A program made the position numbers and the translations under genes. A stretch of DNA of 64,000 nt, taken from contig NZ_JAGGJU010000011.1 of the NCBI RefSeq assembly GCF_017873095.1, positions 62,001 through 126,000 on the forward strand, written 5' to 3'. Under the pieces are notes generated by a model. It did no database searches, was not told where the DNA came from, and was given only the letters and a program-made list of their open reading frames with translations. This stretch comes from Heterorhizobium halophytocola (GTDB taxonomy: Bacteria; Pseudomonadota; Alphaproteobacteria; Rhizobiales; Rhizobiaceae). Shown here piece by piece: positions 37,690 through 45,975 of this stretch; within the stretch, counting starts at the first letter, position 1, and every line of letters starts with the position of its first letter.

Positions 37690-37985
37690 ATTTGAGTGTT
37701 CGGATCGTGGCACACCCCCCTCTGCCCTGCCGGGCATCTCCCCCTCAAGGGGGGAGATCAGCTGGTGGCCACCGCTCAAACTTTCGGCCGGCCTTTCGAT
37801 ACGCCTCCGCCGCATGCACGGTTCTCAAAGCCGGCAATGGCATTGAGGTGACGCCATTGCTAAAATTTAAGGGCGGGATTGGCCGAGCGCTTGAGCCCGG
37901 CTGATCTCCCCCCTTGAGGGGGAGATGTCCGGCAGGACAGAGGGGGGTGTTCCGGGCCCAAAGCAAGCGTATTGGACACTCAAAT
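37690..37985. repeat. MITE-like palindromic intergenic repeat, copy 1
   Basis: Outer ends ATTTGAGTGTTC (37690-37701) and GGACACTCAAAT (37974-37985) are inverted repeats with one mismatch. Inside, a 48-bp arm (37715-37762, CCCCCCTCTGCC...GAGATCAGC) is repeated in inverted, slightly diverged form at 37901-37949 (TGTCC for GGGCA and similar). Each arm is itself a small hairpin, CTCCCCCTCAAGGGGGGAG. The region between has no ORF. The element fills most of the 466 bp between the ABC importer and cdhR. Confidence 0.8.
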
Positions 37986-38092
37986 GTCACCAACCGCCAA
38001 CCAACTCAGCCCCTCACTTGCACGCCCCCTAATAAGAATCCGCTTTCAGCCCCTTCCCCACGTCTGCTGAATCATTCTCGCAGGCACAGCCC

Positions 38093-39148
38093 TCATCCCC
38101 GTCCCGGATCGACCGCTGCCGCCGACCGCAGCCGTCGTCGGGTTTCCGACGGGCTTTCCCGGAAATGGGCGCGGTAGCTGCGGGCGAAGGCGGAGGCAGA
38201 GGAAAAGCCGGTGGCGGCACAGATGTCGGCAAAGGTCTGCCGCGTTTCGATCACCTTGCGCCGGGCAGCGTTCAGCCTGAGCGCCAGATAGTGCACATGC
38301 GGCGGCGCCCCGATTGCCGTGGCGAACAGCGCCGTCAGATGCCGGGCGCTGACGCCGACGCGCCGGGCGATCCGCGGCAGGGTGAGTGGCTGCTCGATAT
38401 GCTCCTCCATCAACCGCATGGCATGCGCGACGCGCGCATCGGCGGTGCGGATGCTGCCGGTCGACGGCATGGCGGCCACAGCCGCATCCACCCCGCCCTG
38501 CTCATGGATGAACTGCCGCGACACCTCCAGCGCCAGGGAATAGCCGTGCTGCCGGCGGATCAGTTCCAGCACCAGGTCGAGCGTCGGCAGCGAGCCGCTC
38601 GTGGTGATCCGCCTGTTGTCGATGACGAAGCGTTCGCGCAGCGCCCGCACCTGCGAGAAGGCGAGCGCGAATTCGTCGAAATCCTCCCAGTGGATCGTCG
38701 CCGCATGACCGTCGAGCAGGGCCGCATCCGCCAGCAGCCATGCGCCGGATTCGAGCCCCGCCAGATAGCGACGGTGGCGGGCGGCCCGCACCAGCTGCGT
38801 CTTCAGCTGCGCGGTGGCGTAGGTCTTCCAGTTGTGGCTGGCGAGCACGAACAGCGGCGCGGTCTCGTCACCGGCCCGAAAGGCACCGCGCGCCGGAACG
38901 GCAATGCCGCTCATCGTCTCGATCGGCCCGCCGTCGAGGCTGAAGATCCGCCAGCGATAGAGTTCGAACCCGCTCACCCGGTTGGCGACCCGCAGAGGCT
39001 CGATCATCGAGGCGACAAGGATGAGATTGGTGTCCGGCACGATCAGCAGATCGACCTCGATCGGCGATGCGGTCTCTATGATGTCTCTCCCGAGTGGATC
39101 CTGATTTGTATCGAATTCATCCGAAAATGCAAAGCATGGCAACGGCAA
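38093..39148 (-). CDS. cdhR: GlxA-family AraC-type regulator, probable carnitine regulator
   Basis: An N-terminal DJ-1/PfpI-like amidase-fold domain (VDLLIVPDTN onward to about residue 200) and a C-terminal AraC double HTH (LTLPRIARRVGVSARHL and FADICAATGFSSASAFARSYRAHF). This architecture is that of GbdR/CdhR/SouR regulators of choline and carnitine catabolism. It diverges from cdhC, as CdhR does in Pseudomonas. The start is unclear: no ATG lies in the 44-bp gap; TTG at 39148 or 39142 is most likely, giving ~350 residues, while the first ATG (39205) would overlap the cdhC start. Confidence 0.8.
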   Translation of the reverse strand: MPLPCFAFSDEFDTNQDPLGRDIIETASPIEVDLLIVPDTNLILVASMIEPLRVANRVSGFELYRWRIFSLDGGPIETMSGIAVPARGAFRAGDETAPLFVLASHNWKTYATAQLKTQLVRAARHRRYLAGLESGAWLLADAALLDGHAATIHWEDFDEFALAFSQVRALRERFVIDNRRITTSGSLPTLDLVLELIRRQHGYSLALEVSRQFIHEQGGVDAAVAAMPSTGSIRTADARVAHAMRLMEEHIEQPLTLPRIARRVGVSARHLTALFATAIGAPPHVHYLALRLNAARRKVIETRQTFADICAATGFSSASAFARSYRAHFRESPSETRRRLRSAAAVDPGRG

Positions 39149-39191
39149 TTGCGTTGGTATTGGCGGAAATCGAAGAACCAAGGAGTTGCCC

Positions 39192-40094
39192 GTGCCACTA
39201 GCCATGAACCGCGACGTCTTCATCACCTGCGCTGTCACCGGCGCCGGCGACACGACCGCGAAATCGAGCCATGTGCCCGTGACGCCGCAGCAGATCGCGG
39301 AGTCGGCGATCGATGCGGCCAAGGCCGGGGCGGCGATCGTCCATTGCCATGTGCGCGACCCGGAAACGGGGGCCGCCAGCCGTCGCAACGAACTCTACCG
39401 CGAGGTCACCGACCGCATCCGGTCTGCGGAGATCGACGTGGTGCTGAACCTCACCGCCGGCATGGGCGGCGACATCGTCTTCGGCGGCGTCGACAAGCCC
39501 CTGCCGCTGAACGACGCCGGTACCGACATGGCCGGCGCCGAGGAGCGGGTGAGCCATGTGGCCGAATGCCTGCCGGAGATCTGCACGCTCGACTGCGGCA
39601 CGATGAATTTCTCGCTCGGCGACTATGTGATGACCAACACACCGGCCATGCTGCGGGCGATGGCAAAGCGGATGACCGATCTCGGCGTGCGCCCGGAAAT
39701 CGAGGCCTTCGACACCGGCCATCTGTGGTTCGCCAAGCAGCTGGTGGAGGAAGGCCTGATCGAGGATCCGGTGCTGATCCAGCTCTGCATGGGGATCCCG
39801 TGGGGCGCGCCCGACGACCTCAACACCTTCATGGCCATGGTCAACAACGTGCCGGCCAGCTGGACCTTCTCGGCCTTTTCGATCGGTCGCAACGCCATGG
39901 CCTATCCGGCCGCCGCCGTGCTTGCCGGCGGCAATGTCCGCGTCGGTCTGGAAGACAATCTCTATGTCGGCAAGGGCAAGCTTGCCACCAATGCCGACCT
40001 CGTCGAAAAGGCCGTGCAGGTCGTCGAAGGCATGGGCGCCCGCATCATCGGCCCGGCCGAGGTGCGGGAAAAGCTGAAGCTGACGAAACGATAG
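39192..40094 (+). CDS. cdhC: 3-dehydrocarnitine cleavage enzyme (BKACE family, DUF849)
   Basis: 300 residues from GTG 39192 (AAGGAG six bases upstream). Zinc ligands are seen in VHCHVRDPETG (His51, His53) and VGLEDN (Glu254), with Arg250 and Asp255 matching catalytic residues of beta-keto acid cleavage enzymes. BKACE condenses the beta-keto acid with acetyl-CoA; for 3-dehydrocarnitine the products are betainyl-CoA and acetoacetate. Assignment to carnitine is from the context of cdhR and the fused cdhAB. Confidence 0.88.
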   Translation: MPLAMNRDVFITCAVTGAGDTTAKSSHVPVTPQQIAESAIDAAKAGAAIVHCHVRDPETGAASRRNELYREVTDRIRSAEIDVVLNLTAGMGGDIVFGGVDKPLPLNDAGTDMAGAEERVSHVAECLPEICTLDCGTMNFSLGDYVMTNTPAMLRAMAKRMTDLGVRPEIEAFDTGHLWFAKQLVEEGLIEDPVLIQLCMGIPWGAPDDLNTFMAMVNNVPASWTFSAFSIGRNAMAYPAAAVLAGGNVRVGLEDNLYVGKGKLATNADLVEKAVQVVEGMGARIIGPAEVREKLKLTKR

Positions 40095-40121
40095 GAATCT
40101 TGGCGGCGCGGCAGAGATCTA

Positions 40122-40399
40122 CCCCCCTCTGCCCTGCCGGGCATCTCCCCCTCAAGGGGGGAGATCAGCCGGAAGCGACCATTCGACCCATGCGAACGTC
40201 CCGGTAGGCTCGGGATGTGAATACGGAGCGAGAGGGTGCAGCGAGTAGACTTCCTCCCGTGAAGGGAGACCAGCCGGGTGCAATCACTCTGTTCATGCAG
40301 ACAGCCCTTTGACCGCAGAGGCCCGAACATGGAGCGAGAGGGTGCAGCGAGTCGATCTCCCCGTTGAGGGGGAGATGTCCGGCGGGACAGAGGGGGGTG
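40122..40399. repeat. MITE-like palindromic intergenic repeat, copy 2
   Basis: The 48 bp at 40122-40169 are identical to the left arm of copy 1 (37715-37762). The inverted partner is at 40354-40399. The core differs from copy 1 and contains a direct repeat, GGAGCGAGAGGGTGCAGCGA at 40225 and 40331. The outer ATTTGAGTGT ends of copy 1 are absent. It lies between cdhC and cdhAB and separates two genes that would be expected to form one operon. Confidence 0.8.
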
Positions 40400-40434
40400 C
40401 CCCCGCACAGACCACGAGGATAAGGCGAAGGACT

Positions 40435-41925
40435 ATGACCACAATCACAAAGGCCGCCTGCATCGGCGGCGGCGTCATCGGCGGGGCCTGGGCGGCACGT
40501 TTCGTGCTCGCCGGCATCGATGTCGCGATGTACGACCCGCACCCGGAAGCGCAGCGCATCGTCGGCGAAGTGCTGGCCAATGCCGAGCGCGCCTACGCCA
40601 TGCTGACCATGGCGCCGCTGCCGCCGCGCGGCACGTTACGCTTCGCGCCAAGCGTTGAAGATGCCGTGCAAGACGTTGACTGGATTCAGGAAAGCGTGCC
40701 CGAGCGCCTCGACCTGAAGCGCGGCGTGCTGAACGAGATCGACGCCCATGCCAAACCCGATGCGCTGATCGGCTCGTCCACCTCCGGCCTGCTGCCAAGC
40801 GACCTGCAGCGCGACATGGCCCACCCCGATCGTCTGTTCGTCGCCCATCCCTATAACCCGGTCTACCTGCTGCCGCTGGTCGAGCTGGTCGGCGGCAATC
40901 AGACCTCCAAGGAGACGATCGAACGGGCCAAGGCCGCCTATGCCGAAATCGGCATGGAAGGCGTCGTCATCAACAAGGAGATCGAGGCCTTTGTCGGCGA
41001 CCGCCTGCTGGAGGCGCTCTGGCGCGAGGCGCTGTGGCTCGTTCATGACGACATCTGCGACACCGAGACGCTGGACAATGTCATCCGCTATTCCTTCGGC
41101 ATGCGCTGGGCGCAGATGGGCCTGTTCGAGACCTATCGCATCGCTGGCGGCGAGGCCGGCATGCGCCATTTCCTCGGTCAGTTCGGCCCCTGCCTGCAAT
41201 GGCCCTGGACCAAGCTTACCGATGTCGTCGATCTCGACGAAGCGCTGGTGGAAAAGATCGGCGCCCAGTCGGACGCCCAGTCCGGCATGCATGGCATTCG
41301 CGAGCTGGAGCGCATCCGCGACGAGAACCTCGTCGGCATCATGCAGGTGCTGAAGGGTGCCAATGGCGGCAAGGGCTGGGGCGCCGGCAAGCTGCTCGCC
41401 GATTTCGAGGCACGGCTCTGGGCGGGTGCCGGCAAGGCCGATGTCGATCCGACCGCCCCTGCCCCGCTCAGGCTGGTCGAGACCAAGGTCAACCCGTCCT
41501 GGGCCGACTACAACGGCCACATGACCGAGTTCCGCTATCTCCAGGTCTTCGGCGACACCTCCGACGCGCTGCTGCGGCTGATCGGCGTCGACGATGCCTA
41601 TGTGAAGGCCGGGCACAGCTATTACACGGTCGAGACCCATATCCGGCATCTGGGAGAAGCGAAGGTCGGGGAAGCGCTCTATGCCACCTGCCAGGTGCTG
41701 TCGACCGACGACAAGCGCCTGCATGTCTTCCACGCCATCCACAGGGCGGACGGCGACGAAGTGCTGGCAACCGCCGAGCAGATGCTGCTGCATGTCGATG
41801 CCGCCGCCGGCCGGGCGGCACCGGCCGATCCGGCGGTGCTCGCCCGCCTGCAGGCGATCGCCGACGCCCATTCCGCCCTGGCCAGGCCCGAGGCCGCCGG
41901 GCGGCATGTCGGGCAGAAGAGGTAG
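40435..41925 (+). CDS. cdhAB: Fused L-carnitine dehydrogenase / betainyl-CoA thioesterase
   Basis: 496 residues from ATG 40435. Residues ~5-180 are a 3-hydroxyacyl-CoA-dehydrogenase-type Rossmann domain (GGGVIGGAWAA), ~185-330 the helical C-terminal domain (HPYNPVYLLPLVE, EAFVGDRLLEALWREAL), and ~345-485 a hot-dog thioesterase (PSWADYNGHMTEFRY, Asp358 the likely catalytic residue). In Pseudomonas CdhA and CdhB are separate; in rhizobia the fusion is known. The protein oxidises carnitine to 3-dehydrocarnitine and hydrolyses betainyl-CoA, so with CdhC it converts carnitine to glycine betaine. Confidence 0.92.
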   Translation: MTTITKAACIGGGVIGGAWAARFVLAGIDVAMYDPHPEAQRIVGEVLANAERAYAMLTMAPLPPRGTLRFAPSVEDAVQDVDWIQESVPERLDLKRGVLNEIDAHAKPDALIGSSTSGLLPSDLQRDMAHPDRLFVAHPYNPVYLLPLVELVGGNQTSKETIERAKAAYAEIGMEGVVINKEIEAFVGDRLLEALWREALWLVHDDICDTETLDNVIRYSFGMRWAQMGLFETYRIAGGEAGMRHFLGQFGPCLQWPWTKLTDVVDLDEALVEKIGAQSDAQSGMHGIRELERIRDENLVGIMQVLKGANGGKGWGAGKLLADFEARLWAGAGKADVDPTAPAPLRLVETKVNPSWADYNGHMTEFRYLQVFGDTSDALLRLIGVDDAYVKAGHSYYTVETHIRHLGEAKVGEALYATCQVLSTDDKRLHVFHAIHRADGDEVLATAEQMLLHVDAAAGRAAPADPAVLARLQAIADAHSALARPEAAGRHVGQKR

Positions 41926-41963
41926 CGCATGTGAGGGTGTCGATACCCGATCACAACCTGAAA

Positions 41964-41999
41964 TCATCCGGCCGGCGGCGCTCTCCGCCGGCCCCGGAT
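41964..41999. terminator. GC-rich hairpin after cdhAB; rest of the 526-bp gap has no gene
   Basis: GGCCGGCGG (41970-41978) pairs with CCGCCGGCC (41985-41993) across CGCTCT, with further ATCCGG/CCGGAT pairing outside. There is no T run, so it may be a stalling hairpin rather than an intrinsic terminator. The remaining sequence up to 42451 contains no convincing reading frame; it is probably a long leader for the peptide importer. Confidence 0.5.
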
Positions 42000-42451
42000 G
42001 CGTCTGCCGCAAGGTCGCATGCGGCAAGTCTCTCCGGCAAAGCTGGACCTTTTCGACATTGGTCGGTATACGTCGCGCCAAGACATAGAAATGTCGCCTC
42101 GGCGATACCTGCCCTCACGGAAACACCCCTTAATTCCGACAGGTCAAAAGTGGAAGGAAAGCCCTTGCAGGCCCCGCCCGTTTCCGTGTCGTTTCACCGC
42201 GCCGCCCGGCGCAACGCGCTGCCCGTCGCCGCCCTGGCGTCCCGCCCTGCCGCAATAGCAAGGGCGTTTCGCCCGGCTGGTCGCGCAGGCACCAGCGCCT
42301 ATACGACAACCGGAACAGGGGAGGATTGAGCCAGAGCACCGAACTGGCCCCGGCCGGCGCGCCATCAGGCGCCCGCGCGGTTTCCACCGGAGGATAACGT
42401 CACGCCGAATGCGGCGGACGCAAAACAAAAACCAGAGAAGGAACCACTGGA

Positions 42452-44041
42452 ATGAACGATTTCATCAAGCACCTCAAAGGCAGCGTCTCGACCGGCGGCA
42501 TGAGCCGTCGCGAATTCATGGGACGCGCCGTCGCTGCCGGCGTCACCATCGCCGCTGCCTCCACCCTCTATGCCGAGAGCGCATCGGCCGAAGAACCCAA
42601 GCGCGGCGGCCACCTGAAGCTCGGCCTTGAAGGCGGCGCCGCCACCGACAGCAAGGATCCGGCGAAGTTCCTGTCGCAGTTCATGTTCCTTGTCGGCCGC
42701 TGCTGGGGCGACATGCTGGTCGAGAGCGATCCGCACACGGGTGCCGCCGTTCCGGCGCTTGCCGAGAGCTGGGAGCCGTCGGCCGACGCCGCCACCTGGA
42801 CTTTCAAGATCCGCAAGGGCGTCAAGTTCCACGACGGCAAGGACCTGACGATCGACGACGTCGTCGCCACCCTGAAGCGCCACACCGACGAGAAGTCGGA
42901 GTCGGGCGCGCTCGGCGTGCTGAAGTCGATCAAGGAAATCAAGAAGGACGGCGACAACCTGGTTCTCATCCTGACCGAGGGCAATGCGGACATGCCGCTG
43001 CTTCTCACCGACTACCACCTGGTGATCCAGCCGAACGGCGGCATCGACGATCCGCTCGCCTCGATCGGCACCGGCCCCTACAAGATGACAAGCTTCGAGC
43101 CGGGTGTGCGCGCGACCTTCGAGAAGAACAAGGAAGACTGGCGCGACGACCGCGGCTTTGTCGACACGATCGAAGTCATCGGCATGAACGATGCGACGGC
43201 GCGTATCGCGGCGCTGTCCTCCGGCCAGGTCCACTTCATCAACCGCGTCGATCCGAAGACCGTGTCGCTTCTGAAGCGCGCGCCGACCGTCGAGATCCTC
43301 AACACCTCGGGTCGCGGCCACTATGTCTTCATCATGCATTGCAACACCGCGCCGTTCGACAACAACGACCTGCGCATGGCGCTGAAATACGCGATGGACC
43401 GCGAAACCATGGTCGAGAAGATCCTCGGCGGCTACGGCAAGGTCGGCAACGACTTCCCGATCAACGAGACCTATGCGCTGTTCCCGGAAGGCATCGAGCA
43501 GCGCGCCTACGATCCGGACAAGGCCAAGTTCCACTACAAGAAGTCCGGCCATGACGGCTCGGTGCTGCTGCGCACCTCCGAAGTCGCCTTCCCCGGCGCC
43601 GTCGATGCGGCCGTGCTCTACCAGGAAAGCGCCAAGAAGGCCGGCATCAACATCGAGGTCAAGCGCGAGCCGGGCGACGGCTACTGGTCGAATGTCTGGA
43701 ACGTCCAACCCTTCTCGACCTCCTACTGGGGCGGCCGTCCGACCCAGGACCAGATGTACTCCACGGCATATCTTTCGACCGCCGACTGGAACGACACCCG
43801 CTTCCTGCGTCCGGACTTCGACAAGATCCTGCTCGAGGCCCGCTCCGAGCTGGACGAAGCCAAGCGCAAGGACATGTATCGCCAGATGGCGATGATGGTT
43901 CGCGACGAAGGCGGCCTGATCCTGCCGATGTTCAATGACTTCGTGAACGCCGCCTCAAAGCAGGTGAAGGGCTATGTTCACGACATCGGCAACGACATGT
44001 CGAACGGCTATGTCGCAACCCGCGTCTGGCTCGAGGCCTGA
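42452..44041 (+). CDS. ABC peptide/oligosaccharide-type binding protein (SBP family 5, Tat signal)
   Basis: 529 residues with a Tat signal SRREFMGRAVAAGV. Family 5 hallmarks are RKGVKFHDGKDLTIDDVV and later IGTGPYKMTSFEPG. The DppA/OppA-type fold binds di- or oligopeptides, opines or plant-derived compounds. AAGGAACCACTGG precedes the ATG, a weak ribosome site. First gene of a four-gene importer. Confidence 0.92.
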   Translation: MNDFIKHLKGSVSTGGMSRREFMGRAVAAGVTIAAASTLYAESASAEEPKRGGHLKLGLEGGAATDSKDPAKFLSQFMFLVGRCWGDMLVESDPHTGAAVPALAESWEPSADAATWTFKIRKGVKFHDGKDLTIDDVVATLKRHTDEKSESGALGVLKSIKEIKKDGDNLVLILTEGNADMPLLLTDYHLVIQPNGGIDDPLASIGTGPYKMTSFEPGVRATFEKNKEDWRDDRGFVDTIEVIGMNDATARIAALSSGQVHFINRVDPKTVSLLKRAPTVEILNTSGRGHYVFIMHCNTAPFDNNDLRMALKYAMDRETMVEKILGGYGKVGNDFPINETYALFPEGIEQRAYDPDKAKFHYKKSGHDGSVLLRTSEVAFPGAVDAAVLYQESAKKAGINIEVKREPGDGYWSNVWNVQPFSTSYWGGRPTQDQMYSTAYLSTADWNDTRFLRPDFDKILLEARSELDEAKRKDMYRQMAMMVRDEGGLILPMFNDFVNAASKQVKGYVHDIGNDMSNGYVATRVWLEA

Positions 44042-44143
44042 TCGCGCGTCAGGGGCGGCCATCCGCCTCCGACCTCGGAACCATCGTGGCCGCGGGATTG
44101 TCGTCCCGCGGCTTGATCGGCATTTCAGCGCGGGGCCATTTCC

Positions 44144-45151
44144 ATGTCCGAACCATCCACCGCAGGGCCGTTGCCAGACCTGAACCTCAGGCAGCGCTTC
44201 CCCATGCTCACTCTCATCGGCCAGCGCTTTCTGCTGAGCCTCGTCCTGCTGTTTGCCGTCTCGGTGATGATCTTCGGCGGGCTCGAGGCCTTGCCCGGCG
44301 ATTTCGCCACCACCTATCTCGGCCAGTCGGCTACGCCCCAGGCGGTCGCCAATATCCGCAAGGATCTCGGCCTCGACCGACCGATCACCACCCGCTATGT
44401 CGAATGGCTCGGCAATGCGGTGCAGGGGGATTTCGGCACCTCCTGGGCCAGCCGCAATTCCGTCAGCGAGCAGATCGGCAAGCGCCTCGGCAATTCGCTC
44501 TTCCTCGGCGGATTTGCGGCGCTGATCGCCGTGCCGCTCGCCGTCGGCCTCGGCATGGTCTCCGTGCTCTTCCGCGACCGACTGCCCGACAAGATCATCA
44601 ATGTCGTCTCGCTGGCGGCGATCTCGCTGCCGGAATTCTTCATCGGCTACCTGCTGATCCTGTTCTTCGCCGTCAAGTTCGGCGTCGCCACCTTCCCCTC
44701 CACCGTCTATGACAGCATGGGCTTCCTCGAGCGGCTGAAGGCGATCGCCCTGCCGACGGCGACGCTGGTGCTGGTCGTGCTCGCCCACATGATGCGCATG
44801 ACCCGCGCCGCTATCCTCTCGGTCATGTCGTCCGCCTATATGGAGACGGCGGAGCTGAAGGGCGTCTCCTCCTGGCGCGCGATCATCAAGCATGCCGCCC
44901 CCAATGCGCTGGCGCCGATCATCAATGTCGTCGCGCTGAACCTTGCCTATCTCGTGGTCGGCGTCGTCGTCGTCGAAGTGGTCTTCGTCTATCCGGGCAT
45001 GGGCCAGTACATGGTCGATGCCGTCACGGTCCGCGACATGCCGGTGGTGCAGGCCTGCGGCCTGATCTTCGCCGCCGTCTACATCTTCCTGAACATGGTG
45101 GCCGATATCCTCGCGATCATCGCCAATCCGAGACTGAGGCACCCGCGATGA
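44144..45151 (+). CDS. ABC importer permease, DppB-like
   Basis: 335 residues with six hydrophobic segments and the DppB signature LGLDRPITTRYVEWLGNAVQGDFGTS near the N-terminus; EAA loop around ETAELKGVSSWR. The start at 44144 or at an in-frame ATG at 44204 cannot be settled. Its stop overlaps the next start (ATGA). Confidence 0.92.
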   Translation: MSEPSTAGPLPDLNLRQRFPMLTLIGQRFLLSLVLLFAVSVMIFGGLEALPGDFATTYLGQSATPQAVANIRKDLGLDRPITTRYVEWLGNAVQGDFGTSWASRNSVSEQIGKRLGNSLFLGGFAALIAVPLAVGLGMVSVLFRDRLPDKIINVVSLAAISLPEFFIGYLLILFFAVKFGVATFPSTVYDSMGFLERLKAIALPTATLVLVVLAHMMRMTRAAILSVMSSAYMETAELKGVSSWRAIIKHAAPNALAPIINVVALNLAYLVVGVVVVEVVFVYPGMGQYMVDAVTVRDMPVVQACGLIFAAVYIFLNMVADILAIIANPRLRHPR

Positions 45152-45975
45152 GATTGAGAGACATTCCCATTACCGCCTGGGTCGGGATCTTCGGCATCGT
45201 ACTTGCCTGCTTCTGTGCACTGTTCGCCCCGTGGATCGCCCCGCATGGTGAAACCGAGGTCGTCGGCGAGGTCTGGCGCATGCCCGACAGCGAGTTCATC
45301 TTCGGCCTCGACAATCTCGGCCGCGACATTCTCTCGCGGATGATCTTCGGCGCCCGCACCACCCTTGCGGTGGCGCTCGCAGCCAGCATTCTGTCCTTCT
45401 CGATCGGCATTCTCTTGAGCTTCACCGCGGCCGTGTCGCGCGGCTTCATCGATCTCGGCCTGTCACGCATCAACGACTTGATGATGTCGATCCCGACGCT
45501 GATCTTCGCGCTCGTCGTGCTCGCCGTGCTGCCGCAGAACCTCTTCGTGCTGATCACCGTCATGGCGGTGCTCGACTCGACCCGCGTCTATCGCCTCGGT
45601 CGCGCCGTGGCGCTGGACGTGGCGGTGATGGAATTCGTCGAGGCGGCGAAGCTGCGCGGCGAAGGCAAGGTCTGGATCATCTTCCGCGAGATCCTGCCCA
45701 ATACGCTGACGCCGCTGCTTGCCGAATTCGGCCTGCGGTTTGCCTTCTCCATCCTCTTCCTCTCCACCCTATCCTTCCTCGGCCTCGGCATCCAGCCGCC
45801 GGCCGCCGACTGGGGCGGCATGGTCAAGGACAACAAGGACGGCATCATCTTCGGCATTTCCGCGGCCCTCGTGCCCGGCTCTGCCATTGCCATCCTCGCC
45901 ATCTGCGTCAACCTGGTGGTCGACTGGCTGCTGCGGCGCACCTCAAGCCTGAAAGGAGGCCGCGGCGATGCCTGA
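45148..45975 (+). CDS. ABC importer permease, DppC-like
   Basis: 275 residues, overlapping the previous gene by four bases. The DppC family block EFIFGLDNLGRDILSRMIFGART and EAAKLRGEGKVWI EAA loop are present. Its C-terminus overlaps the ATPase gene by 8 bp. Confidence 0.93.
   Translation: MRLRDIPITAWVGIFGIVLACFCALFAPWIAPHGETEVVGEVWRMPDSEFIFGLDNLGRDILSRMIFGARTTLAVALAASILSFSIGILLSFTAAVSRGFIDLGLSRINDLMMSIPTLIFALVVLAVLPQNLFVLITVMAVLDSTRVYRLGRAVALDVAVMEFVEAAKLRGEGKVWIIFREILPNTLTPLLAEFGLRFAFSILFLSTLSFLGLGIQPPAADWGGMVKDNKDGIIFGISAALVPGSAIAILAICVNLVVDWLLRRTSSLKGGRGDA

Noticed and set aside
37690..40399. CRISPR-like repeat array
   Set aside because: The repeats are inverted arms of two elements, not regularly spaced direct repeats with spacers.
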